From contig WGDA01000125.1 of NCBI GenBank assembly GCA_015493505.1, positions 1 through 35,406 on the forward strand: a stretch of DNA of 35,406 bases, given 5' to 3'. Origin of the DNA: Pseudomonadota bacterium. Lineage in GTDB: Bacteria > Desulfobacterota > S145-22. The position numbers were made by a program, and so were the translations under genes. The notes under the pieces are model-generated. The model saw only the letters and a list, made by a program, of their open reading frames with translations. It was not told where the DNA came from and searched no databases. This document shows, one piece after another, positions 17,180-23,881 of this stretch; the stretch's first letter is position 1; each line of letters begins with the position of its first letter.

Positions 17180-17944
17180 ATGTATTCCATGAGGCGAAAA
17201 AATAAAAAACAGCACCCCTCTGTTCATTCAATTAGTCGAAAAGAGGAGCTGATACAGGAATTTGCCCCGAACATAAAATACATCGCGCAACGTTTCATCG
17301 CCAAGCTGCCCGCCTCTGTTGAGATTGGAGACCTCGTTGACGCGGGGGTTATCGGGTTGCTGGATGCGGCGGAAAAATTTGACGAAAGCCGGGGGATACA
17401 GTTCAAAACCTACGCGGAATATCGTATCCGGGGAGCGATGCTGGACGAGTTGCGCCGGAATGACTGGCTGCCCAGATCTGTGAGAAAGAAATCCAATCAG
17501 ATTGGTAAGGTTTACAAAGAACTGGAGAAAAAGCTTAAACGCCCACCGCGCGCTGAAGAGATTGCCGAGGTCTTGGGGATGGAAATGGAGGAATATTATG
17601 ATTTTTTGAAAGACGCCACGACGGGATCCGTTATCCAGCTTGAGGAATTAGGCCGGGTTGTCGAAGGGAATACGGGATGGGAAGAGCACCTGTATCGGCT
17701 TGTGAAGGCGACCAAGCAGAACGATCCTTATCTCTCCGTTCAGTTCAAGGATCTGATCGCTTATATCTCGAAATTTATTGAAAAGCTTCCAGAGAAGGAA
17801 CGGCTGGTTATAACGCTTTATTATTACGAGGAATTGACTATGAAAGAGATAGGTTATATATTAGGTATTACGGAGTCGCGGGTGTCCCAATTGCGATCAC
17901 AGGCCATTATGAGGCTGCGTGCGTGGGCAAAAGAGGACGAATGA
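17180..17944 (+). CDS. fliA: Flagellar sigma factor FliA (sigma-28)
   Basis: Directs RNA polymerase to late flagellar promoters and is normally held by the anti-sigma FlgM until the hook is complete; no flgM is visible here. Region 2 is clear ([51 protein letters not shown]). Region 3 has [16 protein letters not shown], and region 4 has [20 protein letters not shown] with the helix-turn-helix [20 protein letters not shown]. 254 residues. Start ATG is preceded by AAGGGCTG; an in-frame ATG three codons later is possible. I saw no clear sigma-28 promoter (TAAA-N15-GCCGATAA) in the gaps of this window, so its targets are probably elsewhere. Confidence 0.95.
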   Translation: MYSMRRKNKKQHPSVHSISRKEELIQEFAPNIKYIAQRFIAKLPASVEIGDLVDAGVIGLLDAAEKFDESRGIQFKTYAEYRIRGAMLDELRRNDWLPRSVRKKSNQIGKVYKELEKKLKRPPRAEEIAEVLGMEMEEYYDFLKDATTGSVIQLEELGRVVEGNTGWEEHLYRLVKATKQNDPYLSVQFKDLIAYISKFIEKLPEKERLVITLYYYEELTMKEIGYILGITESRVSQLRSQAIMRLRAWAKEDE

Positions 17945-17960
17945 CGAGAAGGAGGGCGAA

Positions 17961-18344
17961 ATGGCTGCAGATCCAAAAATGAGAATTTTAATAGTGGATG
18001 ATTTTGCCACTATGCGAAGGATTGTCAAAAATATACTGAAACAATTGGGCTTCGAAAATATTGTTGAGGCCGATGACGGCAAGGCTGCCTTGAGGGTCTT
18101 GGAATCGCAGCATGTCGATTTCATCATCTCCGATTGGAACATGCCAAACATGACTGGATTAGAACTTTTGAAAGCCGTTCGATCCAATGAAAAATTCAAA
18201 GACATCCCCTTCCTGATGGTGACGGCGGAAGCGTTGAAAGAGAATATTGTAGCGGCTGTTAAGGCGGGCGTAAGCAACTATATCGTCAAGCCCTTCACGG
18301 CGGAGACCCTGAGGGAAAAAATAGAAAAGATTTTTGCTGATTAG
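17961..18344 (+). CDS. cheY: Chemotaxis response regulator CheY
   Basis: Single receiver domain that, when phosphorylated by CheA, binds FliM and changes motor rotation. Key residues are present: the acidic pair Asp13-Asp14 ([10 protein letters not shown]), the phosphate-accepting Asp58 in [11 protein letters not shown], Thr88 in MVTAEA, the switch aromatic Tyr107 and Lys110 in IVKPF. 127 residues with no output domain. The frame is open further upstream into fliA, but the ATG at 17961 has GAAGGAGGG just before it. Placement directly behind fliA rather than in the cheA cluster is consistent with co-expression with the motor. Confidence 0.96.
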   Translation: MAADPKMRILIVDDFATMRRIVKNILKQLGFENIVEADDGKAALRVLESQHVDFIISDWNMPNMTGLELLKAVRSNEKFKDIPFLMVTAEALKENIVAAVKAGVSNYIVKPFTAETLREKIEKIFAD

Positions 18345-18356
18345 AAAGGGAAATCG

Positions 18357-19328
18357 TTGGATAAAGAGCTTAGAAAGACCGTTGTCAAGGCTTTGCGGGA
18401 CGACAACCCGAATATACGCCGGGGCGCGGCCATTGCCGCAGGTGAGGAGAGAATCCCGGAAGCCGCCCCGGGCCTGGTGGCCCTGTTGAAAGATCCCCAG
18501 TGGCAGGTCAGACAGGCTGCCGCTTACGCGCTGGGGCTTCTGAAAGAGAAGAGAGCACAACCCTTCCTGAGAAAAGTGATTGGTGCGGACGAAACCAATG
18601 AGCGGGTGCGAATCATCACGATTTTGAACCAGAAAGCGAAAAATCTGGCCGAGGCGAAGGAAGCCATCGTCCGGATTTGGGGGGAGGATTTTAAAGAGAA
18701 AGAGGTTCATCTGCCCGTTTTACGGACGGCGGCGTGGGCGTTAAGCCGCGTACAAGAAGAAAGGATTATTAACCCGCTTATAGAGATTATCAAAGGGGGT
18801 ATCCAGGCGCAACTCATTCCTGCCCTCTCGGGATTAACCGCCCTTGGGGTTCATGAAGCGGAAGAACTCGTGATTGATTGTTTGAAACACGAGCAATGGC
18901 GTGTGCGCCAAACAGCCGCTATCGCGTTGGGAAAGATTGGTTCAGAAAAGTCAGTGGCTCCACTGCTTGAAGCCTATGGTGACGCCAGGTGGGAGGTTCG
19001 CCTTGAGGTTGTCATCGCCCTCAACAACCTCAAGGCGAAAGAGTCGAGAGACCTTTTTGTGCGAGCTTTGGAGGATGAACGCGCGGAGGTCCGGAGGGCG
19101 GCGGCTATCGCCTTGGGGAACACGAGAGACGAAAATGTGGCGGAGTCTTTAAAAAAGGCGCTTTCAGACAAAAGTTGGAGCGTACGAAAGGCAGGATACG
19201 CTTCGTTTGGAAACCTGAAAGTCAAGGCACTGAAAGAGGATATTTTGAAAGGCCTTACGGATGAAGACGAAGAAGTGCGTCAGGAAGCGGCCTTGGCATA
19301 CGCGCGGTGCGTTCCCATAAACGTGTAA
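18357..19328 (+). CDS. HEAT-repeat protein of unknown function in the flagellar operon
   Basis: A 323-residue soluble alpha-solenoid. At least seven HEAT (PBS-lyase-like) repeats can be read by their D-x-x-VR-x-AA-x-AL-G core, for example NIRRGAAIAAG, WQVRQAAAYALG, WRVRQTAAIALGKIG, AEVRRAAAIALGN, WSVRKAGYASFGN and EEVRQEAALAYA. No signal peptide, membrane helix or catalytic motif is seen. The start is a TTG at 18357 with AAAGGG six bases upstream; no ATG or GTG fits near it. It lies 12 bp after cheY and 21 bp before a FliL-like gene, so it is probably co-transcribed with both. HEAT proteins usually act as protein-binding scaffolds. A link to CheY or to the motor is inference from position only; a role in phycobilin-lyase chemistry is unlikely here. 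Confidence 0.85.
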   Translation: MDKELRKTVVKALRDDNPNIRRGAAIAAGEERIPEAAPGLVALLKDPQWQVRQAAAYALGLLKEKRAQPFLRKVIGADETNERVRIITILNQKAKNLAEAKEAIVRIWGEDFKEKEVHLPVLRTAAWALSRVQEERIINPLIEIIKGGIQAQLIPALSGLTALGVHEAEELVIDCLKHEQWRVRQTAAIALGKIGSEKSVAPLLEAYGDARWEVRLEVVIALNNLKAKESRDLFVRALEDERAEVRRAAAIALGNTRDENVAESLKKALSDKSWSVRKAGYASFGNLKVKALKEDILKGLTDEDEEVRQEAALAYARCVPINV

Positions 19329-19349
19329 AAATGGGTGGGATCTGCGGGC

Positions 19350-20099
19350 ATGGATAACGAAACTCCGGGAGAAGGGAAACGAACGGCGCGACCGGACGGG
19401 ACGGAAGATAACAACGCTCAAACACCAGATGAAAAGATTTCCAAGCGTCCTCTTTTTGATGAGCCAGCGAAAGAGGAGCCGGGGATAGAAAGTACGACGG
19501 GTGGAGGAGAGGAACCACAAAAGCCAAAAGCCGATGTAACGACAAAGGAGCCTCCCACTCCAGGGAAGGACCAGCCGGAGTTAGAGGAAGACCTTGAGGC
19601 TATTGAAGAACCGACTTCGCGAAGGAACCTGTTGAAATGGGTCGTCATTGGAGGCGGTGGTTTTGTTTTGGCTTTAATGATCGCCTTCTTTTTCGCGTCT
19701 CTTTACCTCCATAAAAAAAAAGCCACGTTGGCAAGCGTGAAATCTCCAAGAGTTTACATCCAGCCCGTGCTGAAAAAGAAAAAAAAGGTCGTGATAAAAC
19801 AGTACGTGTTTCAACCCTTCTTCTTGAGGCTTAAAAATAATCGGACCGGTGAGGATAAATTTCTGTCCGCGCAAATCTATGTTGAATTTGTTCGTGATAA
19901 GCTGCCCAATGAAATTCATGCCAAAAGGGAAATCTTGAGAACCCTCATTTATAAACAGCTTCTGAAACATTTCGCGGATGGAAAAGACACTCCCAAAAAA
20001 GAGAAGAAATTCGAAGATGAGCTGATTGCCGCCTTGAATACCTTTTTCCATGGGGGGGGGGTGTATGATATCGGTTTCAAGGAGCTGGAGATAAGGTAA
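19350..20099 (+). CDS. Second, divergent FliL-like membrane protein
   Basis: 249 residues. Residues 1-92 are polar, acidic and Pro-rich (disordered, cytoplasmic). One membrane helix spans about 96-120 (KWVVIGGGGFVLALMIAFFF). A Lys-rich linker is followed by a periplasmic domain whose pattern follows FliL: FQPFFLRLKNNRTGEDKFL for FDLDPFIVNL, AQIYVEFV, REILRTLIYKQLL and a closing VYDIGFKELEIR. It is clearly more diverged than the FliL at 7700. The ATG at 19350 is chosen; a GTG at 19335 is in frame. It follows the HEAT gene by 21 bp. A role at the stator or in a surface-attachment complex is possible but unproven. The FliL relationship is my reading of the pattern and needs a profile search. Confidence 0.65.
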   Translation: MDNETPGEGKRTARPDGTEDNNAQTPDEKISKRPLFDEPAKEEPGIESTTGGGEEPQKPKADVTTKEPPTPGKDQPELEEDLEAIEEPTSRRNLLKWVVIGGGGFVLALMIAFFFASLYLHKKKATLASVKSPRVYIQPVLKKKKKVVIKQYVFQPFFLRLKNNRTGEDKFLSAQIYVEFVRDKLPNEIHAKREILRTLIYKQLLKHFADGKDTPKKEKKFEDELIAALNTFFHGGGVYDIGFKELEIR

Positions 20100-20126
20100 A
20101 AAGTGATTGGCAATCAAGAAATTTAT

Positions 20127-20146
20127 CGGAAAAAGCGGTTTTTCCG
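20127..20146 (+). other. Intercistronic hairpin before the 101-residue gene
   Basis: CGGAAAAA and TTTTTCCG form an 8-bp stem around GCGG in the 65-bp gap after the FliL-like gene. There is no T-tract, so it is more likely an mRNA processing or stability element than a terminator. It may set the expression of the following genes relative to the flagellar genes. Confidence 0.3.
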
Positions 20147-20164
20147 GAAGGTTAAGGGAGGGCA

Positions 20165-20470
20165 ATGCAGAAAATTTCCATAGAGCAGGCCGCCGAAGGC
20201 ATGATTCTGGCTAAATCCGTCAAGAACAGCAAGGGAATTACCCTGTGTGGGGAAGGGACCAAGTTAACGGAAGGGCTTATCAAGCGCCTAACTAACATGG
20301 AAATCACCAATATTATCGTTGAAGGGCATCCCGTCGACGATGGGACGGAGGAAGATTCCCCTGAAACCTTTCACGAAAAGCTTGGAGAGCGTTTCCGGTA
20401 CGTTACGAATCAGCCAATCCTGATGGCTGTGAAAGAGGCCATCTGGGAAACGGTCAGAGATGGAGAATGA
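20165..20470 (+). CDS. Small protein resembling the N-terminal domain of HD-GYP proteins
   Basis: A 101-residue cytoplasmic protein. Its first 60 residues (ISIEQAAEGMILAKSVKN, GITLCGEGTKLTEGLIKRL, ITNIIVEGHPV) resemble the short beta-rich module found at the N-terminus of many HD-GYP phosphodiesterases. Here it stands alone and is followed 92 bp later by an HDOD gene, an HD-related domain. The last 40 residues are helical and polar. Shine-Dalgarno AGGGAGGG lies just before the ATG. Function unknown. The pairing with HDOD suggests a two-gene version of a normally fused arrangement, which is inference. Confidence 0.7.
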   Translation: MQKISIEQAAEGMILAKSVKNSKGITLCGEGTKLTEGLIKRLTNMEITNIIVEGHPVDDGTEEDSPETFHEKLGERFRYVTNQPILMAVKEAIWETVRDGE

Positions 20471-20483
20471 AAAGGATAAACAT

Positions 20484-20579
20484 ATGAGAGACTACTTGAG
20501 GCAAGAGGGACCTTTCACCTTCATGAAAAGAGAAAAAGTTTTCATGGTTATCGAGGAAAAAGATGCGCGGGGAGAATAA
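20484..20579 (+). CDS. Possible 31-residue small ORF overlapping the HDOD start
   Basis: ATG at 20484 with AAAAGGA (20470-20476) in a good position encodes 31 residues (MRDYLRQEGPFTFMKREKVF and 11 more) and ends 17 bp inside the HDOD gene. It is highly charged and matches no family I recognise. It could be a translational coupler for the HDOD gene, or chance. Low confidence. Confidence 0.3.
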   Translation: MRDYLRQEGPFTFMKREKVFMVIEEKDARGE

Positions 20580-21411
20580 AGACAGGCGTCCAGATATCCG
20601 AAAAAGAATAGAGCGCCTCAAGAGTCTTCCGACTCTGCCTTCGGTTGTCGCGAAGATTAGCCGCATGGTGGAGTCGGCTGACACCTCCGCGGAGGAAATG
20701 GGCAAGGTGATTTCAACGGATCAGGCTCTGGCCGCGAAGGTGCTTCAGTTGATTAATTCACCAATTTATGGTTTCCCGGGGCGAATCTCTTCGGTAACGC
20801 ATGGCGTCGTGCTTTTGGGGTTCAATGTGATTAAAAGTCTTGTCCTGACCGCGTCTGTTTTTCAAATTATGATTGAACAAATGCGGGGCCTCTGGGAGCA
20901 CTCCATAGCGTGCGCGGCAATTTCGGCCCGATTGGGGAGGAGATTCCCGTCCCTGGATCCGGAGGAAGTATCCACGGCCGGATTGCTTCATGACCTCGGT
21001 AAGGTGGTCATCAGCTCACAGCTCCCTGAGGAATACCAGGAAATCGTTGCCTGTGCAGAGAAGGGGAAACGTTTTTTTATAGATTGTGAAGAAGAGATTC
21101 TGGGAACGAATCACGCTAAAATTATCCGCTGGGTCGTCAAGGACTGGAATTTCCCCATCACACTTGTGGAACCTATTCTTTATCACCATTCGCCTGGGCT
21201 ATCCCGGAACGCGCCATTGCAAACCGCCATCGTGCATTTTGCGGATATTCTCGTAAAGGCGTGGGGATACGGATTCAGCGGCGACATTTATGTCCCCTCG
21301 CTGGATGCACGCGCGTGGTCCCGCCTTGGGTTTTCTGAAAAGGAATTAAAAGATATCGTTATGGAAGCAAAGGAAGAAGTCGATTCGGTGAATACGTTCG
21401 ACCTGGTGTGA
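20563..21411 (+). CDS. HDOD-domain protein (first copy)
   Basis: HDOD is a catalytically quiet relative of HD phosphohydrolases, found as an output module in signalling proteins. The domain fills most of the 282 residues: LKSLPTLPSVVAKISRMVES, STDQALAAKVLQLINSPIYG, then GLLHDLGKVVIS with His143-Asp144 retained, and YHHSPG near residue 207. HDxGK is intact, so residual metal binding is possible. There is no attached receiver or GGDEF domain. Start ATG at 20563 is preceded by GAGGAAAAAG. It stands between the small HD-GYP-N-like gene and the REC-GGDEF gene. In other bacteria HDOD proteins affect motility and surface behaviour; the partner here is unknown. Confidence 0.9.
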   Translation: MRGENKDRRPDIRKRIERLKSLPTLPSVVAKISRMVESADTSAEEMGKVISTDQALAAKVLQLINSPIYGFPGRISSVTHGVVLLGFNVIKSLVLTASVFQIMIEQMRGLWEHSIACAAISARLGRRFPSLDPEEVSTAGLLHDLGKVVISSQLPEEYQEIVACAEKGKRFFIDCEEEILGTNHAKIIRWVVKDWNFPITLVEPILYHHSPGLSRNAPLQTAIVHFADILVKAWGYGFSGDIYVPSLDARAWSRLGFSEKELKDIVMEAKEEVDSVNTFDLV

Positions 21412-21430
21412 GGGTCAATAGGGCGAAACA

Positions 21431-22366
21431 GTGGGCAAAAAGAAAAGAATTCTCTTGATTGAGCCAATAGGCAAAACATCTTCGAGTGTCGTGTCGATTC
21501 TCGAAAAGCAAGATTTCACGGTAAATTTTGCTGAAGAAGGCGAGCGTGCCCTTAGTATGATCTATAACGACCCACCTGATTTGATTCTGGTGGATATGGA
21601 TTCGGACAAGGGGCATTTAGGGGACCTGTGTGTGGAGATCAAGTCCGACAGCATTTATGGACATCTCCCGCTTGTTGCGATGTTTCAAAAGGGTGGATAT
21701 GCGGACGGGGAGGTCATTCGATGGAAGGTGGATGATTTTGTATTTAAACCTGTTGATCCTGATGAAATCCTGTTACGGATCCAGTTGATTTTTGACAGGG
21801 GAGAGAGAAACCTGGACGCCAACGCGCTGACGAGGCTTCCCGGCAACAATACGATTATCAGCCAGATTCAGTCCAGAATTGACAAGAAGGCCTCGTTTGC
21901 CCTCGCTTATCTTGATATAGATAATTTCAAGCCGTTCAATGATCGGTACGGTTTCAGCAGGGGAGATGAGGTGTTGCGCATGACTGCGCGCCTGATCGGG
22001 AACGTGGTTACTTCGGTGAAAGGTTCTGATTCCTTTGTCGGTCATGTGGGGGGGGATGATTTTGTTTTTATCGTTTCTCCGGGTGTTGTGAAAGAGGTTT
22101 GTGAAAAGATTATCAGTAATTTTAATCAGATAATCCCGATTTTTTACGATGAAGAGGATCGCACCAATGGGTATATCGAATCTATCGACAGACAGGAGCA
22201 ACGATGCCGCTTCTCGCTCATGACGGTCTCCATTGGCGTGGGACTGAGCGACAATTTTTCTAAGTTGTCTCATTATGGAGAAATTGCCGCGGTCGCTTCC
22301 GAAATGAAAAAATTCGCCAAGAACCAGGGTGGGGGTGGGTACCGTGTGGACAGGCGGAAACACTAA
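21431..22366 (+). CDS. REC-GGDEF protein with degenerate receiver and GGDDF motif
   Basis: 311 residues: a receiver-like domain (about 5-122) then a GGDEF domain (about 130-308). In the receiver, the phospho-acceptor candidate Asp55 (LILVDMDSD) and Lys106 (FVFKPVD) are present, but the acidic pair at the first strand is reduced to one Glu (LLIEPIG). The cyclase domain starts NALTRLPGN, has YLDIDNFKPFNDRYGF, and carries GGDDF at 207-211 in place of GGDEF. The inhibitory site reads K-x-x-D (KGSD) instead of R-x-x-D. The catalytic Glu is thus replaced by Asp, so diguanylate cyclase activity is uncertain; it may be a GTP or c-di-GMP sensor. GTG start at 21431. It is followed by cheX. Confidence 0.88.
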   Translation: MGKKKRILLIEPIGKTSSSVVSILEKQDFTVNFAEEGERALSMIYNDPPDLILVDMDSDKGHLGDLCVEIKSDSIYGHLPLVAMFQKGGYADGEVIRWKVDDFVFKPVDPDEILLRIQLIFDRGERNLDANALTRLPGNNTIISQIQSRIDKKASFALAYLDIDNFKPFNDRYGFSRGDEVLRMTARLIGNVVTSVKGSDSFVGHVGGDDFVFIVSPGVVKEVCEKIISNFNQIIPIFYDEEDRTNGYIESIDRQEQRCRFSLMTVSIGVGLSDNFSKLSHYGEIAAVASEMKKFAKNQGGGGYRVDRRKH

Positions 22367-22372
22367 GGTTTT

Positions 22373-22403
22373 TTGTGGCAAATCCTATGGATTTTGATAT
22401 AAT
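22373..22403 (+). promoter_or_regulatory. Possible sigma-70-type promoter upstream of cheX
   Basis: A perfect TATAAT (22398-22403) lies 85 bp before the cheX start in an AT-rich gap. The best -35 candidate, TTGTGG at 22373-22378, is spaced 19 bp away, which is poor. If real, it would give cheX expression independent of the long flagellar transcript. Confidence 0.3.
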
Positions 22404-22488
22404 TGTCTGGTAAAATACACCATTATGGATAAGCCTACACAAGCTTTGGGATTGCGTGAAAGACGTTGTAAGAAAGGAGAGATTAGCC

Positions 22489-22953
22489 ATGAATGCTGAA
22501 TTTATCAATCCGTTTATCAACGCGACCATCAGTGTGGTGGAAACCATGTGCATGGTTAAATCCGTTCCGGGAAAACCTTATGTCAAAACAGGGACCAAGG
22601 CGGTTGGAGATGTCTCCGGAATCCTGGGCCTCGCGGGTGAACAGACGGGTTCTTTTGCGGTGAGTTTTTCCGAACCCTGTATCTTAAGGATTGTTTCAAA
22701 CATGCTGGGCGAGGAGATTACGACGATCAACGAGGAAGTTGAGGACGCCGTTGGTGAGATCACAAACATGATATCGGGTGCCGCTCGAAAAGAACTCGCG
22801 GATATTGGGTTCAATTTCGATATGGCACTTCCAACGGTTGTTGTGGGGAAGAACCATTCCATCAGCCACATGGGGAGAGGTCCCACGACAGTGATACCTT
22901 TTTCGACAGAAGTAGGGCCCTATGCCGTGGAAGTCAGTTTTACGGAGAAATAA
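22489..22953 (+). CDS. cheX: CheY-P phosphatase CheX
   Basis: CheX is a cytoplasmic dimeric phosphatase that removes phosphate from CheY. Start (NAEFINPFINATISVVETM) and the body (GEEITTINEEVEDAVGEITN) fit the CheX family, with the single active-site E-x-x-N motif at Glu90-Asn93. The end (GRGPTTVIPFSTEVGPYAVE) is also typical. I use the ATG at 22489, which has AAAGGAGAG upstream; an in-frame start at 22456 adds 11 residues with no ribosome site. 154 residues. It is the last plus-strand gene and meets the minus-strand HDOD gene end to end. No cheZ or cheC is visible, so CheX is probably the phosphatase of this pathway. Confidence 0.9.
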   Translation: MNAEFINPFINATISVVETMCMVKSVPGKPYVKTGTKAVGDVSGILGLAGEQTGSFAVSFSEPCILRIVSNMLGEEITTINEEVEDAVGEITNMISGAARKELADIGFNFDMALPTVVVGKNHSISHMGRGPTTVIPFSTEVGPYAVEVSFTEK

Positions 22954-22979
22954 CGCTTGCTAACGGGCGGGCTGTTTGT

Positions 22980-23855
22980 CTATATTCCGATGGTGGTAAG
23001 GAGGAGAGATTCTTTCGATTTCTCCCTGACTTTCTCAAGCATTTTGGGAACTTCTTCAATATTGAGTCCCAATTGCCACCACGCGATTTCTGAGAATTTG
23101 TAAATATTGATTTCTCCACTAAACCCCAGACCTTGGTTGTTACAGATAAAATCCGCAATGTTGACCACCTGCGCGAGTCTCCAAAAGGCGTCTGGAGACC
23201 GTTCCGGTTCGTGGTGAAAAGCGATCATGGCGACCACGGATTCAGGAATGTTCCAGTTTGTAGCAAGGGTTGCGCCTATTTCCGCGTGCGTCGTCCCAAG
23301 AAGCTCTTTCTCTGTCTCGTATAGACTCGCGTCGCTCGCTTCACAGATAATGATGACCTGTTCATATTCCGCGCTGAAATGGTGGCGTAACACGAGCAGC
23401 CCAATATCGTGAAGGAGACCACCGACGAAGAGGTCGTCTTTTGCCGGATCGTGAGATTCGATGGGGTTTTTTGAAAAGGAATTTACCACGTCCGCCATGA
23501 GTGCCACGGAGACGCAATGCCGCCAGAAAAGGCGGCTTTCTTGTCTGGTCATCCCTTTTATTTCTTTCATAAGGGAAAGGGACAGGACGATCTTTTCAAG
23601 CTCCGCCAAACCGAGACGTGAAGCAGCATAATTAAGGGACGTGATCTCCGTAGTCCCACGGTATAAGGGAGAGTTGGCTACCTGCAGGACCTTCGCAGTG
23701 ATGACGGGGTCTTCTTCAATGTATCTGGTAATCTCGGAGATGCTGGTGCTTGGATCTTTGATCAGCCTCAAAACCTGGAACACGATCTCTGGGATCGTAG
23801 GGAGATTTTTAATCTCTCGAATACGTTCCAACAAATTTTTGCCCTTTTCAACCAT
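22980..23855 (-). CDS. HDOD-domain protein (second copy)
   Basis: 291 residues, mostly one HDOD domain: REIKNLPTIPEIVFQVLRLI, EEDPVITAKVLQVANSPLYR, GGLLHDIGLLVLRHHF with His149-Asp150, and FHHEPERSPD. The Lys of HDxGK is replaced (HDIGL), so it is more degenerate than the plus-strand copy at 20563. The two are related but clearly distinct in sequence. Shine-Dalgarno GAGGGG precedes the ATG. It lies 26 bp after cheA and is the last gene of the minus-strand chemotaxis run, so it is probably made together with CheA. Function unknown. Confidence 0.9.
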   Translation of the reverse strand: MVEKGKNLLERIREIKNLPTIPEIVFQVLRLIKDPSTSISEITRYIEEDPVITAKVLQVANSPLYRGTTEITSLNYAASRLGLAELEKIVLSLSLMKEIKGMTRQESRLFWRHCVSVALMADVVNSFSKNPIESHDPAKDDLFVGGLLHDIGLLVLRHHFSAEYEQVIIICEASDASLYETEKELLGTTHAEIGATLATNWNIPESVVAMIAFHHEPERSPDAFWRLAQVVNIADFICNNQGLGFSGEINIYKFSEIAWWQLGLNIEEVPKMLEKVREKSKESLLLTTIGI

Positions 23856-23881
23856 GCCATGTCCCCCTCGGTTAGGAAAAA

